Assembly: GCF_007677875.1 (NCBI RefSeq)
Contig: NZ_VEDO01000014.1
Location: 62,001-126,000, forward strand
Length of the DNA: 64,000 bases
Reading direction: 5' to 3'
Source: Variovorax boronicumulans
GTDB taxonomy: Bacteria > Pseudomonadota > Gammaproteobacteria > Burkholderiales > Burkholderiaceae_C
Shown here: positions 45,459 through 57,138 of the stretch, piece by piece
Layout: every line of letters begins with the position of its first letter
Position numbering within the stretch: the first letter of the stretch is position 1
The notes under the pieces: model-generated
What the model was told of the DNA's origin: nothing
The model's input: the letters and a program-made list of their open reading frames with translations, nothing else
Database searches by the model: none
Program-made: the position numbers and the translations under genes

Positions 45459-46586
45459 GTGAACAAAGACCGGTTCGAATTTATCGACGCCCTTCGGGGC
45501 TGGGCGATCCTGGGCGTCATCGCTACGCATGCCGCATCTGCTGTCAAGCTGTCCGGGAAGATGGGGAAGCTTGCCGCTTTCGGCGGCTATGGGGTTCAAC
45601 TCTTCTTCATGGTGAGCGCCTTCACCATCTTTCTGACCTATCAGAAAGCGACCGAACGGGAGACGTATCCCAACGCCAACTTCTTCACTCGCCGTCTGAT
45701 GCGCATCGCGCCTGTCTACTGGCTGGGGATCCTGCTCTACAGCGCCGTTTATGGACTCGGCTCGCGCGGCTGGTTGGAAGGTCCGGAAATGTGGCATCTC
45801 CCCTTGCATTTCCTGCTCATCAACCTGCTGCACCCAGCGACCATGAGCTCGGTCGTCCCGGGCGGCTGGTCAATCAGCTGTGAAGTGCTCTTCTACCTGA
45901 CCGTGCCTTTGCTCTTTGCTTGGATCAAAACCACCGGTGCCGCCGCTGTGTTCTGCGCAATCACGGCAGTTTTGGGCCCCTTATCGATCGCGGCCATGAA
46001 GGCGCTGATCGGGCATTGGGCTGATGGCTTTGGGGCGAGCTACTCGTACATGTACTACTACCGCAGCCTACCCAGCCAGCTGTTCCCCTTTGCCGTCGGC
46101 ATCCTGCTGTTCCATGTGTACCGCGCACAACCTGCTTGGCTGTCCGTTCTCAAGCGCCGGCATGTGAATTTCTGGCTCATCGTCGCTGGGTTACTCGCGT
46201 TCGCCATCAGCATGTTCGGCTGGTACCCGCACATTCAGCGCCACCACTGGGCATCTGTTGGCTTCCTATTTTTCGGACTCGCCGCTTCACAGATTCAATG
46301 GTCCGCCATCGTCAATAAGCCGATGATATTTCTCGGACGCATCAGCTTCTCTGCCTATCTGTTGCACTTCATCGTCCAGAGGGAACTGACAGTTTGGATC
46401 CCTCAAGGCAGCATGCCGACGCAGGCCTATTTCGCCCTAGTTCTTGTAGCGAGCATCGCGATTACTGTTCCCCTCGCCTGGCTGTCTTTCTCCTTGCTCG
46501 AGAAGAACTTCCAACGAGCCGCTGGCTTGATCGTTCAAGCTCGCGAGAATCGCGCGGCGTCGCCTCGCTCCGCTTCGACTGCGTGA
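45459..46586 (+). CDS. Acyltransferase-3 (OafA-like) membrane protein, prophage cargo
   Basis: 375 residues from a GTG at 45459 with CGGAG upstream. Acyltransferase family 3 signs are DALRGWAILGVIATHAAS with the active-site His, the FFTRRLMRIAPVYW block and about ten membrane helices. Such enzymes O-acetylate lipopolysaccharide or exopolysaccharide. It points against the surrounding phage genes and has visibly lower GC and more A/T-ending codons than the flanks, so it looks acquired: a lysogenic-conversion gene. An earlier in-frame ATG at 45369 is possible. Confidence 0.88.
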   Translation: MNKDRFEFIDALRGWAILGVIATHAASAVKLSGKMGKLAAFGGYGVQLFFMVSAFTIFLTYQKATERETYPNANFFTRRLMRIAPVYWLGILLYSAVYGLGSRGWLEGPEMWHLPLHFLLINLLHPATMSSVVPGGWSISCEVLFYLTVPLLFAWIKTTGAAAVFCAITAVLGPLSIAAMKALIGHWADGFGASYSYMYYYRSLPSQLFPFAVGILLFHVYRAQPAWLSVLKRRHVNFWLIVAGLLAFAISMFGWYPHIQRHHWASVGFLFFGLAASQIQWSAIVNKPMIFLGRISFSAYLLHFIVQRELTVWIPQGSMPTQAYFALVLVASIAITVPLAWLSFSLLEKNFQRAAGLIVQARENRAASPRSASTA

Positions 46587-46617
46587 TGCTGCCGCATCAA
46601 GGCAGTCAGACCGACGT

Positions 46618-47075
46618 TTAGGTGCCAGTGACCACGTAGCTGTTGGCCGCCGACGCGCGCGCCACGATCGTGACCAGTGGGTTGGCTGTGGCCGCGCGCG
46701 TGAGCGTGGTGGTGGCCCCGTTAAGCAGCGCGCCGCCAGCCGACGCGACGCTGGTGGTGTCAAAGGGGATGACCTGGCAGCGAAAGCCAGCGGGCAGGGT
46801 TGCCGGCACGGTGAGGGTGGCGGTCGCGGTGCATTCCAGCGTCTTGCCGTCGTCCGTGGCTGCGAGTGCGTGGCTGGATGCAACCGCGACGGTTGATGTG
46901 ACGTCGGCCTTGGCCAGCTGCAGAGCCTTGCCCTGCTCGGCGGACAGGGCGGCGGTAGTGCCTCCGGTGGTTAGGTCGTTGACCACCGCGGGCGCCTTCT
47001 CGGGCAGCCAGGCAGTGCCGCTCCAAATCCAAAAGGATCCGGGCACCGGCGTGAGCTGAAGGCAGAGAAATCCCA
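46618..47075 (-). pseudogene. Phage tail-protein C-terminal fragment
   Basis: An open frame without its own start reads PVPGSFWIWSGTAWLPEKAP, a helix-rich ALSAEQGKALQLAKAD, then repetitive Ala/Thr-rich strands ending NSYVVTGT. The style is that of a phage tail or fibre decoration domain. The N-terminus is lost at the junction with the universal stress protein fragment. Confidence 0.55.
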
Positions 47076-47366
47076 CGGTGACGTATTGTCCGCTTCGATC
47101 CAGTGTAGGCGCGGCGACCCCGCGCTTTCGGTGCTGAACAAGCGGAACAGGCGGTCCCGGCTGGCTTCCTGTGCCTGGCGCATGGCTTCCACGGCCTGTG
47201 TCCCCGCGCCGACCGTGAAGGGATAGCGCATGAGTTCGGACATCGCGCATGGCCGGCAGGTGACGTCGGCATCCAGGGCATCGGCCAGGACGCGCGCACA
47301 GCGGATACGCTCCGCCGTGCGCGCCGTCGCGTCCAGATGAAGAAGGATGGTACGGGGTGCATGCAT
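47075..47366 (-). pseudogene. Truncated universal stress protein
   Basis: The first 97 or so residues of a UspA-type protein: RTILLHLDATARTAERIRCA, ADALDADVTCRPC and a short linker up to LHWIEAD. The C-terminal half, with the ATP-binding glycine motif, is missing; the reading frame runs into phage sequence around 47075. The breakpoint is estimated from the loss of family-like sequence. Confidence 0.6.
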
Positions 47367-47759
47367 CGCAAGGCTCTCGGGTCGTTGGTGATCGCCACCT
47401 TAGAGCGTTTCACGGCGGCGGCCTTGCGTTGCGTCAACTTGCGCTTGCGTGTGCGCTCGCGGACGAAGGCGACCAGCGCCGTACCTTGTGGTGCTGCGCC
47501 AGCCGCGTCGAGGTCCGGCAGACGAGGCGCCTGCGTGAGCCACACCGCCTGCCCAGCGAAGCGAACCAGGTTTAGTCCGATGCCGCGGTGGCGTCCGCCC
47601 GGGCTGCGGGCAGCTGGCGCGCGGCCACCGGCGGCCGGGCCGGCCGCGCGGAGCCGCGGAGCACGCTGCCGGCTGCGCTGCGGCCCCGCCGATGTGGACA
47701 CCGGCACGGCCTTACTCGCAGGCCAGCGCTTCCGTCGCGCACCCGGCGCACTTCGTCGG
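47367..47759. other. 393-bp gap without a recognisable gene
   Basis: Between the truncated stress-protein start and the ModE-like regulator stop I see open frames on both strands but none with family-like sequence. It probably contains the promoter of the former stress gene and degraded DNA from the same rearrangement. Confidence 0.4.
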
Positions 47760-48833
47760 TCAGCGCAGCAGCGGATAGACCCCGGCCAGCGGCGTCACCC
47801 GGCCCGCAGCCGCAGGGTCGTAGCCCGGCAACGCCGCCAGCACCTGCCGGAACGCCGGATCGCGCAGCGCCTGCAACACCGCCTGCAGCGCGGGCGTGGC
47901 CATCGCGTCGGCGCGGCACAGCAGAAAGTAGCGCTCGGTCGCGATTGGGACGAAATCGAGCTTGAACTGGCGCGCGGGCGGCTCCAGCCCGAAGCCCGCA
48001 TCGGCCATGCCACTGGCCACATGCGCGGCGACGGCGGCGTGGGTGTACTCGCCCTGCTCGAAGCCGGCGATGGCTGTCGGGGCGACATGCTGGGCCGCGA
48101 GCAACTGTTCCAGCAGAAAGCGCGTGCCCGAGCCCGGCTGGCGGTTGATGAAGCGCACGCCCGGGCGCGCCAGGTCGGCCAGCGCGAACAACTCCTTGGG
48201 GTTGCCGGCCCGCACCATGAGGCCCTGGCGGCGCACGGCGATGTCCACCAGCTGCAGGTCCAGCCCACGCAGCCAGCGCAGGTAATGCGCCAGCGCCGCG
48301 GGCTCCACCGGCCCGATGGGAATGTGCAGGCCCGCCACGTCGCAATCGCCATCGCGCAGCGCCGCGGCAGCGGCCGAACTGCTGGCATAGGAGAACGCGA
48401 TCTGCGATCCGTCCGCCGCCAGCCGCTCGCGCAGCCGCTCGATGGCAAAGCCGTGGCTGGCATGGATGCGCAGCGCCGCCGGCACCTCTTGCAGCACGCT
48501 GCGCAACTCCTCGGCCAACTCGGACGACAGGGTCTGCAGCACCGGACGCAGCCGCGCATGGATGCGCCGGTCGGCCCAGGCGATGCGCGCGCCCAGCTCG
48601 GTCAAGGTCGAGCCCTTGCCGCGCTCCATCCGCATCAGCGGCGTCTGGAACAGCGCTTCGCCCTGGCGCACCAGCGCCCAGGCATGGCGGTACGACAGGT
48701 CCAGCACGCGCGCCGCGCTCTGCAGGCTGCCTGTTTCCGACACCTGGACCAGCAGCTCGATCAGGCGCGCAGGCAGTGCCGCGCCCTGCGCATCCTGGAT
48801 GGTCCAGACCGGAACGATGGAAACCTGCTTCAT
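47760..48833 (-). CDS. ModE-like regulator with periplasmic-binding-protein domain
   Basis: 357 residues. The N-terminal winged helix is of ModE/LysR type (ETGSLQSAARVLDLSYRHAWALV). From about residue 125 a PBP-like ligand domain follows (GDCDVAGLHIPIG, FINRQPGSGTRFLLEQLL, SGMADAGFGLEPPA). Proteins of this layout sense oxyanions or small molecules and often sit beside molybdoenzyme genes. It is divergent from an FdhF/YdeP-type enzyme gene with a 185-bp shared promoter region, so it likely controls it. The ligand is unknown; molybdate is a guess. Confidence 0.85.
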   Translation of the reverse strand: MKQVSIVPVWTIQDAQGAALPARLIELLVQVSETGSLQSAARVLDLSYRHAWALVRQGEALFQTPLMRMERGKGSTLTELGARIAWADRRIHARLRPVLQTLSSELAEELRSVLQEVPAALRIHASHGFAIERLRERLAADGSQIAFSYASSSAAAAALRDGDCDVAGLHIPIGPVEPAALAHYLRWLRGLDLQLVDIAVRRQGLMVRAGNPKELFALADLARPGVRFINRQPGSGTRFLLEQLLAAQHVAPTAIAGFEQGEYTHAAVAAHVASGMADAGFGLEPPARQFKLDFVPIATERYFLLCRADAMATPALQAVLQALRDPAFRQVLAALPGYDPAAAGRVTPLAGVYPLLR

Positions 48834-49018
48834 GCCTGCTTAGCCCTTTATGAGATGGAGTTCCTATGCACCGGCGGTTGCGCCTCATATTGCCGTGCGC
48901 GGCGCTCGGCGCGAGGATGTGCGCCCGTGACCATGGCCCACCGCATTGTCCGGCCCATGGCACCGGCACGGACCGCCCTGCCCTGCCGCGTCCTTTCCAT
49001 CGAGGCCAAACACACACC

Positions 49019-51432
<2,414 letters not shown>

Positions 51433-51433
<1 letters not shown>

Positions 51434-51696
51434 TGGACGACGGCGCACCGCTGGCCCTGCGCATCCTGCGGGAGCTGGCCACAGCGCCCGCCGCGGGCGG
51501 CCTGTCGCTGCCGCGCCTGGGCAAGCGCCTGGGACTGGGCGCCAGCGTGCTGATGCGCGAGCTTTCGGGGATGGGCGATGCCGCCATCGGCGGCGTGCGC
51601 GGCCCGGGCTGGGCGCGCGTGGAACAGCTGGACGGGCGCTGGGTCGCCCACATCACGCCCGCGGGGCGCGCGCAGCTCAGCGCAGCGCCGCGTTGA
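51433..51696 (+). CDS. Small winged-helix protein next to the molybdoenzyme
   Basis: 87 residues. LRILRELATAPAAGGLSLPRLGKRLGLGASVLMRELSGMG forms a helix-turn-helix, followed by a short wing (VEQLDGRWVAHITPAGRAQL). It is probably a small DNA-binding protein or winged-helix partner. It starts 3 nt inside the molybdoenzyme gene (TGATG) and its 3' end overlaps the convergent oxidoreductase gene by 20 nt. Role unknown; it may regulate the preceding gene. Confidence 0.75.
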
Positions 51697-52732
51697 TCCG
51701 GTCGAGGGCTTTGCTGCCCGGGCACAGTTCGGGCGCGTCGAGCCGGTTCAAGGGCGTCTGGGTGGTCTGCAGCATGGCGTGCAGGTCTTGCGCCTCGCGG
51801 TCCACGTAGAGCAAGCCGGTCAGCAACTCGCCGCGCGCCTGCTGTGCCACCACATGCTGCAGCGCCGCAGCCCGGTCGCCCGGATCGTGGTCCTCGCGCA
51901 GCTTGCGCAGTCGCAGCACCGAACCGTCGGCCTGCGGCAGCGTCAGTAGTTCGCCGGGCGCCGGCTCGGCCTGGATCTCGTCGGCCAGGCGGATGAAGTC
52001 GATGCGGTTCACGGCCTCGTTGTGGCTGCGCACGTAGTCGTAGCTCTTGGTGCTGCCGGCATGGTTGTTGAAGGCCACGCAGGGGCTCACCACGTCGATG
52101 AAGGCCGCGCCACGGTGGCCGATGGCACCGCGGATCAAGGGCACCAGCTGCGCCTTGTCGCCCGAGAAGCCGCGCGCCACGTAGCTCGCGCCCAGCTGCA
52201 GCGCCAGGCCCACGAGGTCGATCGGGCTGTCGTGGTTGACTGCGCCCTTCTTGCTCTTCGATCCCTGGTCGGCCGTGGCCGAGAACTGGCCCTTGGTCAG
52301 GCCGTAGACGCCGTTGTTCTCGACGATGTAGACCATGTTCACGCCGCGCCGCATGGCATGCGCGAACTGGCCCAGGCCGATCGAGGCCGAGTCACCGTCG
52401 CCCGACACGCCCAGGTACAGCAGTTCGCGGTTGGCCAGCTGCGCGCCTGTCAGCACCGAGGGCATCCGGCCGTGCACGGTGTTGAAGCCGTGCGAGGCGC
52501 CCAGGAAGTAATCCGGCGTCTTGGAGCTGCAGCCGATGCCCGAGAGCTTGGCCACGCGGTGCGGCTGTACGTCCAGCTCCCAGCAGGCCTGGATGATCGC
52601 GGCCGAGATCGAGTCGTGGCCGCAGCCGGCGCACAGCGTGGAGATCTTGCCCTCGTAGTCGCGCCGCGTGTAGCCGACCTGGTTCTTCGCGAGCGAGGGG
52701 TGGTGGACCGTGGGTCTGGCCAGGTAGGTCAT
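51677..52732 (-). CDS. 2-oxoacid:acceptor oxidoreductase beta subunit (TPP)
   Basis: 351 residues. The thiamine-pyrophosphate domain has STLCAGCGHDSISAAI, then GDGDSASIGLGQFAHAM and VYIVENNGVYGLTKGQ, the metal-TPP motif. CxxC and SGIGCSSK supply Fe-S ligands as in 2-oxoglutarate and indolepyruvate:ferredoxin oxidoreductases. It pairs with the alpha subunit encoded upstream (4-nt overlap) to oxidise a 2-oxoacid to acyl-CoA. The substrate is undetermined. Confidence 0.92.
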   Translation of the reverse strand: MTYLARPTVHHPSLAKNQVGYTRRDYEGKISTLCAGCGHDSISAAIIQACWELDVQPHRVAKLSGIGCSSKTPDYFLGASHGFNTVHGRMPSVLTGAQLANRELLYLGVSGDGDSASIGLGQFAHAMRRGVNMVYIVENNGVYGLTKGQFSATADQGSKSKKGAVNHDSPIDLVGLALQLGASYVARGFSGDKAQLVPLIRGAIGHRGAAFIDVVSPCVAFNNHAGSTKSYDYVRSHNEAVNRIDFIRLADEIQAEPAPGELLTLPQADGSVLRLRKLREDHDPGDRAAALQHVVAQQARGELLTGLLYVDREAQDLHAMLQTTQTPLNRLDAPELCPGSKALDRINAALR

Positions 52733-54552
52733 GCAGTGGTCTCCGGCTGGCGGTTCAGGGCTTGGGTGATGGCGCCGGCGATGAAGCGCGCCGTGATCGG
52801 CGTGCCGTCGAAATGCAGCACGCGCACGAGGCGTGCCGGGTCGGCGTCGAGCTCGTTGACGAGCAGGCTGCGCATCTGTGCGTCGCGGTTCTGCTCCACC
52901 ACGAAAACGCGTTCGTGCGCGGCGATGAAGCGGCGGACCGAGGCCGGGAATGGGAAGGCGCGCAGGCGCATGGCGTCCACGTGCACGCCGGCTGCGGCCA
53001 GTTGCTGCAAGGCCTCGTCCATGGCCGGACTCGTGGAGCCGAAGTACAGCACGCCGAGCGGTGTGGCCTGCGCGGCCGCGCGCTCCACGGGCGCAGGCAC
53101 GAGGTCGGCCGCGGTGGCGAACTTGCGCAGCAGCCGCTCGACGTTGTAGACGTAGTCCGGCCCGCGCTCGGAGTAGCGCGCGTAGGCGTCGCGCGTGGTG
53201 CCGCGCGTGAAGTAGGCGCCTTTGCTTTCGTGCGTGCCGGGCAGCGTGCGCCAGGGGATGCCGTCGCCGTCCACGTCCTTGTAGCGGCCGAAGTCGCGGC
53301 CGGCTTCCAGCATCTCGGCCGTCATGAGCTTGCCGCGGTCGTAGCTGCGGCCCTCTTCCCAGTGGAAGGGTTCGCACAGGCGCTGGTTCATGCCGATGTC
53401 CAGGTCGGTCATCACGAACACGGGCGTCTGAAGCCGGTCTGCGAGGTCCAGTGCCGCGGCGGCATGCTCGAAGCATTCGCGCGGGTCTTCGGGGAACAGC
53501 AGCACATGCTTGGTGTCGCCGTGCGAGGCGTAGGCGCAGGCCAGGAGGTCGGCCTGCTGCGTGCGCGTGGGCATGCCCGTGGACGGGCCGCCGCGCTGCA
53601 CGTTGACGATGGTCACGGGGATCTCGGCAAAGTAGGCCAGCCCGATGAACTCGGTCATCAGCGAGACACCGGGCCCCGAGGTGGCCGTGAACGCGCGCGC
53701 GCCGTTCCAGCCCGCACCCACCACCATGCCGATGGAGGCGATTTCGTCCTCGGCCTGCACGATGGCGTAGCGGCGTTCGCCGGTTTCCTTGTCTTCGCGG
53801 AACTTCGTGCAATAGGACTGGAAGGCCTCGGCCACCGAGGACGAGGGCGTGATCGGGTACCAGGCCGCCACCGTGGCGCCGCCGTACACGCAGCCCAGCG
53901 CTGCGGCGCTGTTGCCGTCCACGAAGATGCGCTGGCCCACCTTGTCGGCCCGGCGCACGCGGATCGGCAGCGGCGCCTGCAGGTGCTCCTGCGCGAAGTC
54001 GCGGCCCAGGTGCAGCGCGCGCACGTTGGAGGCCAAGAGCTTCTCCTTGCCCTTGTACTGCTCGCCGAACAGGTCGACGATGACCTCGGCCTCGATGTCC
54101 AGCAGCACCGACACCGCGCCCACGTAGATGATGTTCTTGAACAGCTGGCGCTGGCGCGGGTCGCTGTAGACCGCGTTGGCGATCTCGGTCAGCGGCATGC
54201 CGATCACCGTGATGTCGCTGCGCAGGCGCGCGGGCGGCACGGGCCGCGTGCTGTCGTAGAACAAATAGCCGCCCGGCTCGATCTCGGCCAGGTCGTCGGC
54301 CCAGGTCTGCGGGTTCATGGCCACCATCATGTCGATGCCGCCGCGCCGGCCCAGGTGGCCGGCCTCGCTGACGCGCACCTCGTACCAGGTCGGCAGGCCC
54401 TGGATGTTGCTGGGGAAGATGTTGCGCGGGCTCACGGGCACGCCCATGCGCAGGATGGCTTTGGCGAACAGTTCGTTGGCCGAGGCCGAACCGGATCCGT
54501 TGACGTTGGCGAACTTGACGACGAAGTCGTTGACTGCGCTGATCGGGGTCAT
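52729..54552 (-). CDS. 2-oxoacid:acceptor oxidoreductase, fused gamma-alpha subunit
   Basis: 607 residues. The first 190 or so are a gamma domain (VVKFANVNGSGSASANELF, SEAGHLGRRGGIDMMVAMN). The rest is the alpha domain, with YPITPSSSVAEAFQ, SGPGVSLMTEFIGLAYFAEIP and VFVMTDLDIGMN. Gamma-alpha fusion is common in bacterial KorA-type enzymes. It overlaps both neighbours by 4 nt, so all three subunits are coupled. Confidence 0.92.
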   Translation of the reverse strand: MTPISAVNDFVVKFANVNGSGSASANELFAKAILRMGVPVSPRNIFPSNIQGLPTWYEVRVSEAGHLGRRGGIDMMVAMNPQTWADDLAEIEPGGYLFYDSTRPVPPARLRSDITVIGMPLTEIANAVYSDPRQRQLFKNIIYVGAVSVLLDIEAEVIVDLFGEQYKGKEKLLASNVRALHLGRDFAQEHLQAPLPIRVRRADKVGQRIFVDGNSAAALGCVYGGATVAAWYPITPSSSVAEAFQSYCTKFREDKETGERRYAIVQAEDEIASIGMVVGAGWNGARAFTATSGPGVSLMTEFIGLAYFAEIPVTIVNVQRGGPSTGMPTRTQQADLLACAYASHGDTKHVLLFPEDPRECFEHAAAALDLADRLQTPVFVMTDLDIGMNQRLCEPFHWEEGRSYDRGKLMTAEMLEAGRDFGRYKDVDGDGIPWRTLPGTHESKGAYFTRGTTRDAYARYSERGPDYVYNVERLLRKFATAADLVPAPVERAAAQATPLGVLYFGSTSPAMDEALQQLAAAGVHVDAMRLRAFPFPASVRRFIAAHERVFVVEQNRDAQMRSLLVNELDADPARLVRVLHFDGTPITARFIAGAITQALNRQPETTA

Positions 54553-56354
54553 GCGTGGGCTCCCTGGCACGCGCCCGCCTGCGCCGTCTTGAACAGGAAC
54601 TTCTGCATGTCCCAGGCACCGGTCGGGCAGCGCTCGGCGCACAGGCCGCAGTGCAGACACAGGTCCTCGTCCTTGGCCATCACGCGGCCAGTCTTGAGCG
54701 GATCGGAGACGTACAGGTCCTGGTCCGGATGCAGCGCCGGGGCCTTCAGGCGCTGACGCAGCTCGGCCTCCTCGCCCGGCGCCGTGAAGCTGATGCAGTC
54801 CATCGGGCAGATGTCCATGCAGGCATCGCACTCGATGCAGGCCTCCTGTGCGAACACGGTCTGCACGTCGCAGTTCAGGCAGCGCTGCGCCTCCTTGAAG
54901 GCAGTGGCGGCGTCGAAGCCCAGCTCCACCTCCACACGGATGCTGGCCAGCGCGACCTCGGCCTGCGCCCACGGCACCTTGAAGCGGGCATCGGGCGCCA
55001 CGGCGTTGTCGTAGCTCCACTCGTGGATGCCCATCTTGGTGGACACCAGGTTGCTGGTGGGCGCCGGCCGGGCCTGCACCGGCTCGCCCTGCAGGAAGCG
55101 GTCGATGGAGATGGCGGCCTCGTGGCCATGGGCGACGGCCGTGATGATGTTCTTGGGGCCGAAGGCCGCGTCGCCGCCGAAGAACACCCGGGGCAGCGAG
55201 GACTGGAAGGTCTGAGCGTCCAGCACGGGCAGGCCGTTCTCGTGGAAGGCGATGCCACAGCCGCGCTCGATCCAGGGGAAGGCGTTCTCCTGGCCGACCG
55301 CGATCAGCACCTCGTCGCAGGGCAGCAGCACCTCGGCATCGCCGGTCGGCACGAGCTGGCGCCGGCCGCGCGCATCGACCTCGGCGCGCACGATCTGGAA
55401 ACGCATGCCGGTCAGCCGTCCGCCTTCGTGCACGAAGGCCACGGGCACGTGGTAGTTCAGGATCGGGATGCCCTCGTGCTGCGCATCCTCCTTCTCCCAG
55501 GGCGAGGCCTTCATCTCGTCGAAGCCGCTGCGCACCACGACCTTGACGTCCTCGCCGCCCAGTCGCCGCGCCGAACGGCAGCAGTCCATGGCCGTGTTGC
55601 CGCCGCCCAGCACCAGCACGCGCCGGCCGGTCTGCGTGACATGGCCGAACGAGACCGAGGCCAGCCAGTCGATGCCGATGTGGATGTGGGCAGCGGCTTC
55701 CTGCCGGCCTGGCAGGTCCAGGTCGCGCCCGCGCGGCGCGCCGCAGCCGACGAAGACGGCATCGAAGTCCTGCGCCAGCAGGCCGGCCATGGAGTCGACG
55801 CGCTCGCCGCCGCGGAATTCCACGCCCAGGTCCAGCACGTAGCCGGTCTCCTCGTCGATGACCTCCTCGGGCAGCCGGAAGCGCGGGATCTGCGTGCGGA
55901 TGAAGCCGCCCGCCTTGGCCTCGCCGTCGAACACCGTCACGGCGTAGCCCAGCGGCGCCAGGTCGCGCGCCACGGTCAGCGCGGCCGGGCCGGCGCCGAT
56001 GCAGGCCACGCGCTTGCCGTTGCGCGGCGCCGGCTGGGGCATGCGCCCGCGCACCTCGCCCTTCATGTCGGCCGCCACCCGCTTGAGCCGGCAGATCGCC
56101 ACCGGTTCAGGCTGCGCCTGGCTGGCCTCCTCGACGCGGCCGCGACGGCAAGCCGGCTCGCAGGGCCGGTCGCAGGTGCGGCCCAGGATGCCGGGGAACA
56201 CGTTGGACTCCCAGTTGACCATGTAGGCGTCGGCATAGCGGCCTTGGCCGATCAGGCGGATGTACTCGGGAACGGGGGTGTGGGCGGGGCAGGCCCATTG
56301 GCAGTCGACGACCTTGTGGAAATAAGACGGACTGGCTACTTGCGTTGGCTGCAA
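54549..56354 (-). CDS. FAD/Fe-S electron-transfer subunit (GltD-like, 2x[4Fe-4S])
   Basis: 601 residues from a TTG at 56354 that has AGGAG 8 nt upstream; an ATG at 56393 lacks one. N-terminal cysteines CQWACPAHTP and CDRPCEPAC are those of GltD-like proteins. Dinucleotide-binding motifs are CIGAGPAALTVARDLA and VLVLGGGNTAMDCC. The C-terminal 80 residues carry two ferredoxin clusters: CIECDACMDICPMDC and CLHCGLCAERCP. It would pass electrons between the oxoacid oxidoreductase and NAD(P)H or a ferredoxin. It is the first gene of the operon. Confidence 0.9.
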   Translation of the reverse strand: MQPTQVASPSYFHKVVDCQWACPAHTPVPEYIRLIGQGRYADAYMVNWESNVFPGILGRTCDRPCEPACRRGRVEEASQAQPEPVAICRLKRVAADMKGEVRGRMPQPAPRNGKRVACIGAGPAALTVARDLAPLGYAVTVFDGEAKAGGFIRTQIPRFRLPEEVIDEETGYVLDLGVEFRGGERVDSMAGLLAQDFDAVFVGCGAPRGRDLDLPGRQEAAAHIHIGIDWLASVSFGHVTQTGRRVLVLGGGNTAMDCCRSARRLGGEDVKVVVRSGFDEMKASPWEKEDAQHEGIPILNYHVPVAFVHEGGRLTGMRFQIVRAEVDARGRRQLVPTGDAEVLLPCDEVLIAVGQENAFPWIERGCGIAFHENGLPVLDAQTFQSSLPRVFFGGDAAFGPKNIITAVAHGHEAAISIDRFLQGEPVQARPAPTSNLVSTKMGIHEWSYDNAVAPDARFKVPWAQAEVALASIRVEVELGFDAATAFKEAQRCLNCDVQTVFAQEACIECDACMDICPMDCISFTAPGEEAELRQRLKAPALHPDQDLYVSDPLKTGRVMAKDEDLCLHCGLCAERCPTGAWDMQKFLFKTAQAGACQGAHA

Positions 56355-56572
56355 TCTTTTGTCTCCTAGGGTCCAGCGGTGCCGGGAGCCCACTGGTCAG
56401 ACCAGTCTACGCGTGGGGGGCTTGGCAGGCCTACGGTGAATCCCGCACCCTTGGCGCCTGCGCAAACGCACGTCTGGCGCGCCAATCCATCCGGGTATTC
56501 GCTATAGTTGTGCGCAGTAACGCCTTGAAACGTCCGGGCGCTGCCGCACCCACTCTTCTGCACGAGGTTGCC

Positions 56573-57080
56573 ATGACCCTGACCCTGGCCAAGCTGCTCC
56601 GCCTGTCCGTGCTCCTGCTGGCCTGTCTGACGCCAGGCTGGGCCGCCGCGCTGGACCAACCTGCGGGCGAGGTGGTGCTGACCATCAGCGGCAAGGTCGG
56701 CCAGCCCAATGCCGGCCGGCGCGCGGTGTTCGACATGGCCATGCTGGAGAAGCTGCCCCAGCACAGCTTTTCCACCAACACGCCCTGGCACGCCGGCCCC
56801 ACGCGCTTCACTGGCCCGCTGCTGCGCGATGTGCTGGCTGCCGCGGGTGCCAACGGCAGCAAGCTCGTCGCTGTGGCGCTGAACGACTACAAGACCGACA
56901 TTCCGTTCACCGACGCGGCCCGCTACGACGTGATCGTCGCTGCTCAACGACAAGCCCATGCCGGTGCGCGAGAAGGGGCCGCTGTTCATCGTCTACCCGT
57001 TCGACAGCAAGGCCGAGCTCAAGGCCGAAACCTTCTACAACCGTTCGGCCTGGCAGTTGCACCAGTTGCAGGTGCAGTGA
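56573..57080 (+). pseudogene. Molybdopterin-fold periplasmic protein, frameshifted
   Basis: A signal peptide ([15 protein letters not shown]) and a small oxidoreductase molybdopterin-type domain ([44 protein letters not shown]) are intact to about 56940. There the frame breaks inside VIVA; the continuation [21 protein letters not shown] and [12 protein letters not shown] is in the next frame and stops at 57080. The net change is one extra base or two missing. The hybrid kinase gene follows 58 nt later, so this was probably its periplasmic or redox partner. A sequencing error is possible. Confidence 0.75.
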
Positions 57081-57138
57081 CGCGGCCGAACGCTCCAACG
57101 ACGACCGGGCCCCACCCCCCGGTCCCTGCTCCCTTCGC

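Larger units (their letters stand above)
42819..47075 (-). mobile_element. Prophage remnant beside tRNA-Leu
   Basis: About 4.3 kb carrying, on the minus strand, a tail fragment, a collagen-like fibre pseudogene, a holin-like protein, an endolysin, an Rz-like protein and a small unknown gene, plus an acyltransferase on the opposite strand. There is no integrase, capsid, portal or replication gene. The left edge lies within 150 bp of tRNA-Leu and the right edge fuses to a truncated universal stress protein gene. I could not find a second copy of the tRNA 3' end as an attachment site. Boundaries are approximate. Confidence 0.8.

Noticed and set aside
47572-49017. Long minus-strand frame over the ModE-like regulator, and a Cys-rich tail (PTKCAGCATEALACE) after its stop
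   Set aside because: The frame is an Arg/Ala/Gly-rich shadow. The Cys-rich tail lies beyond a TGA with no start or other support.
48866-49018. N-terminal extension of the molybdoenzyme from ATG 48866
   Set aside because: The extension is Arg/Pro-rich and unlike the family; the GTG at 49019 gives the standard N-terminus.
56401-56425. GCGTGGGGGGCTTGGC near 56411 as a second copy of the Comamonadaceae repeat
   Set aside because: Only a short end-like fragment matches; the hairpin core and the rest are missing.
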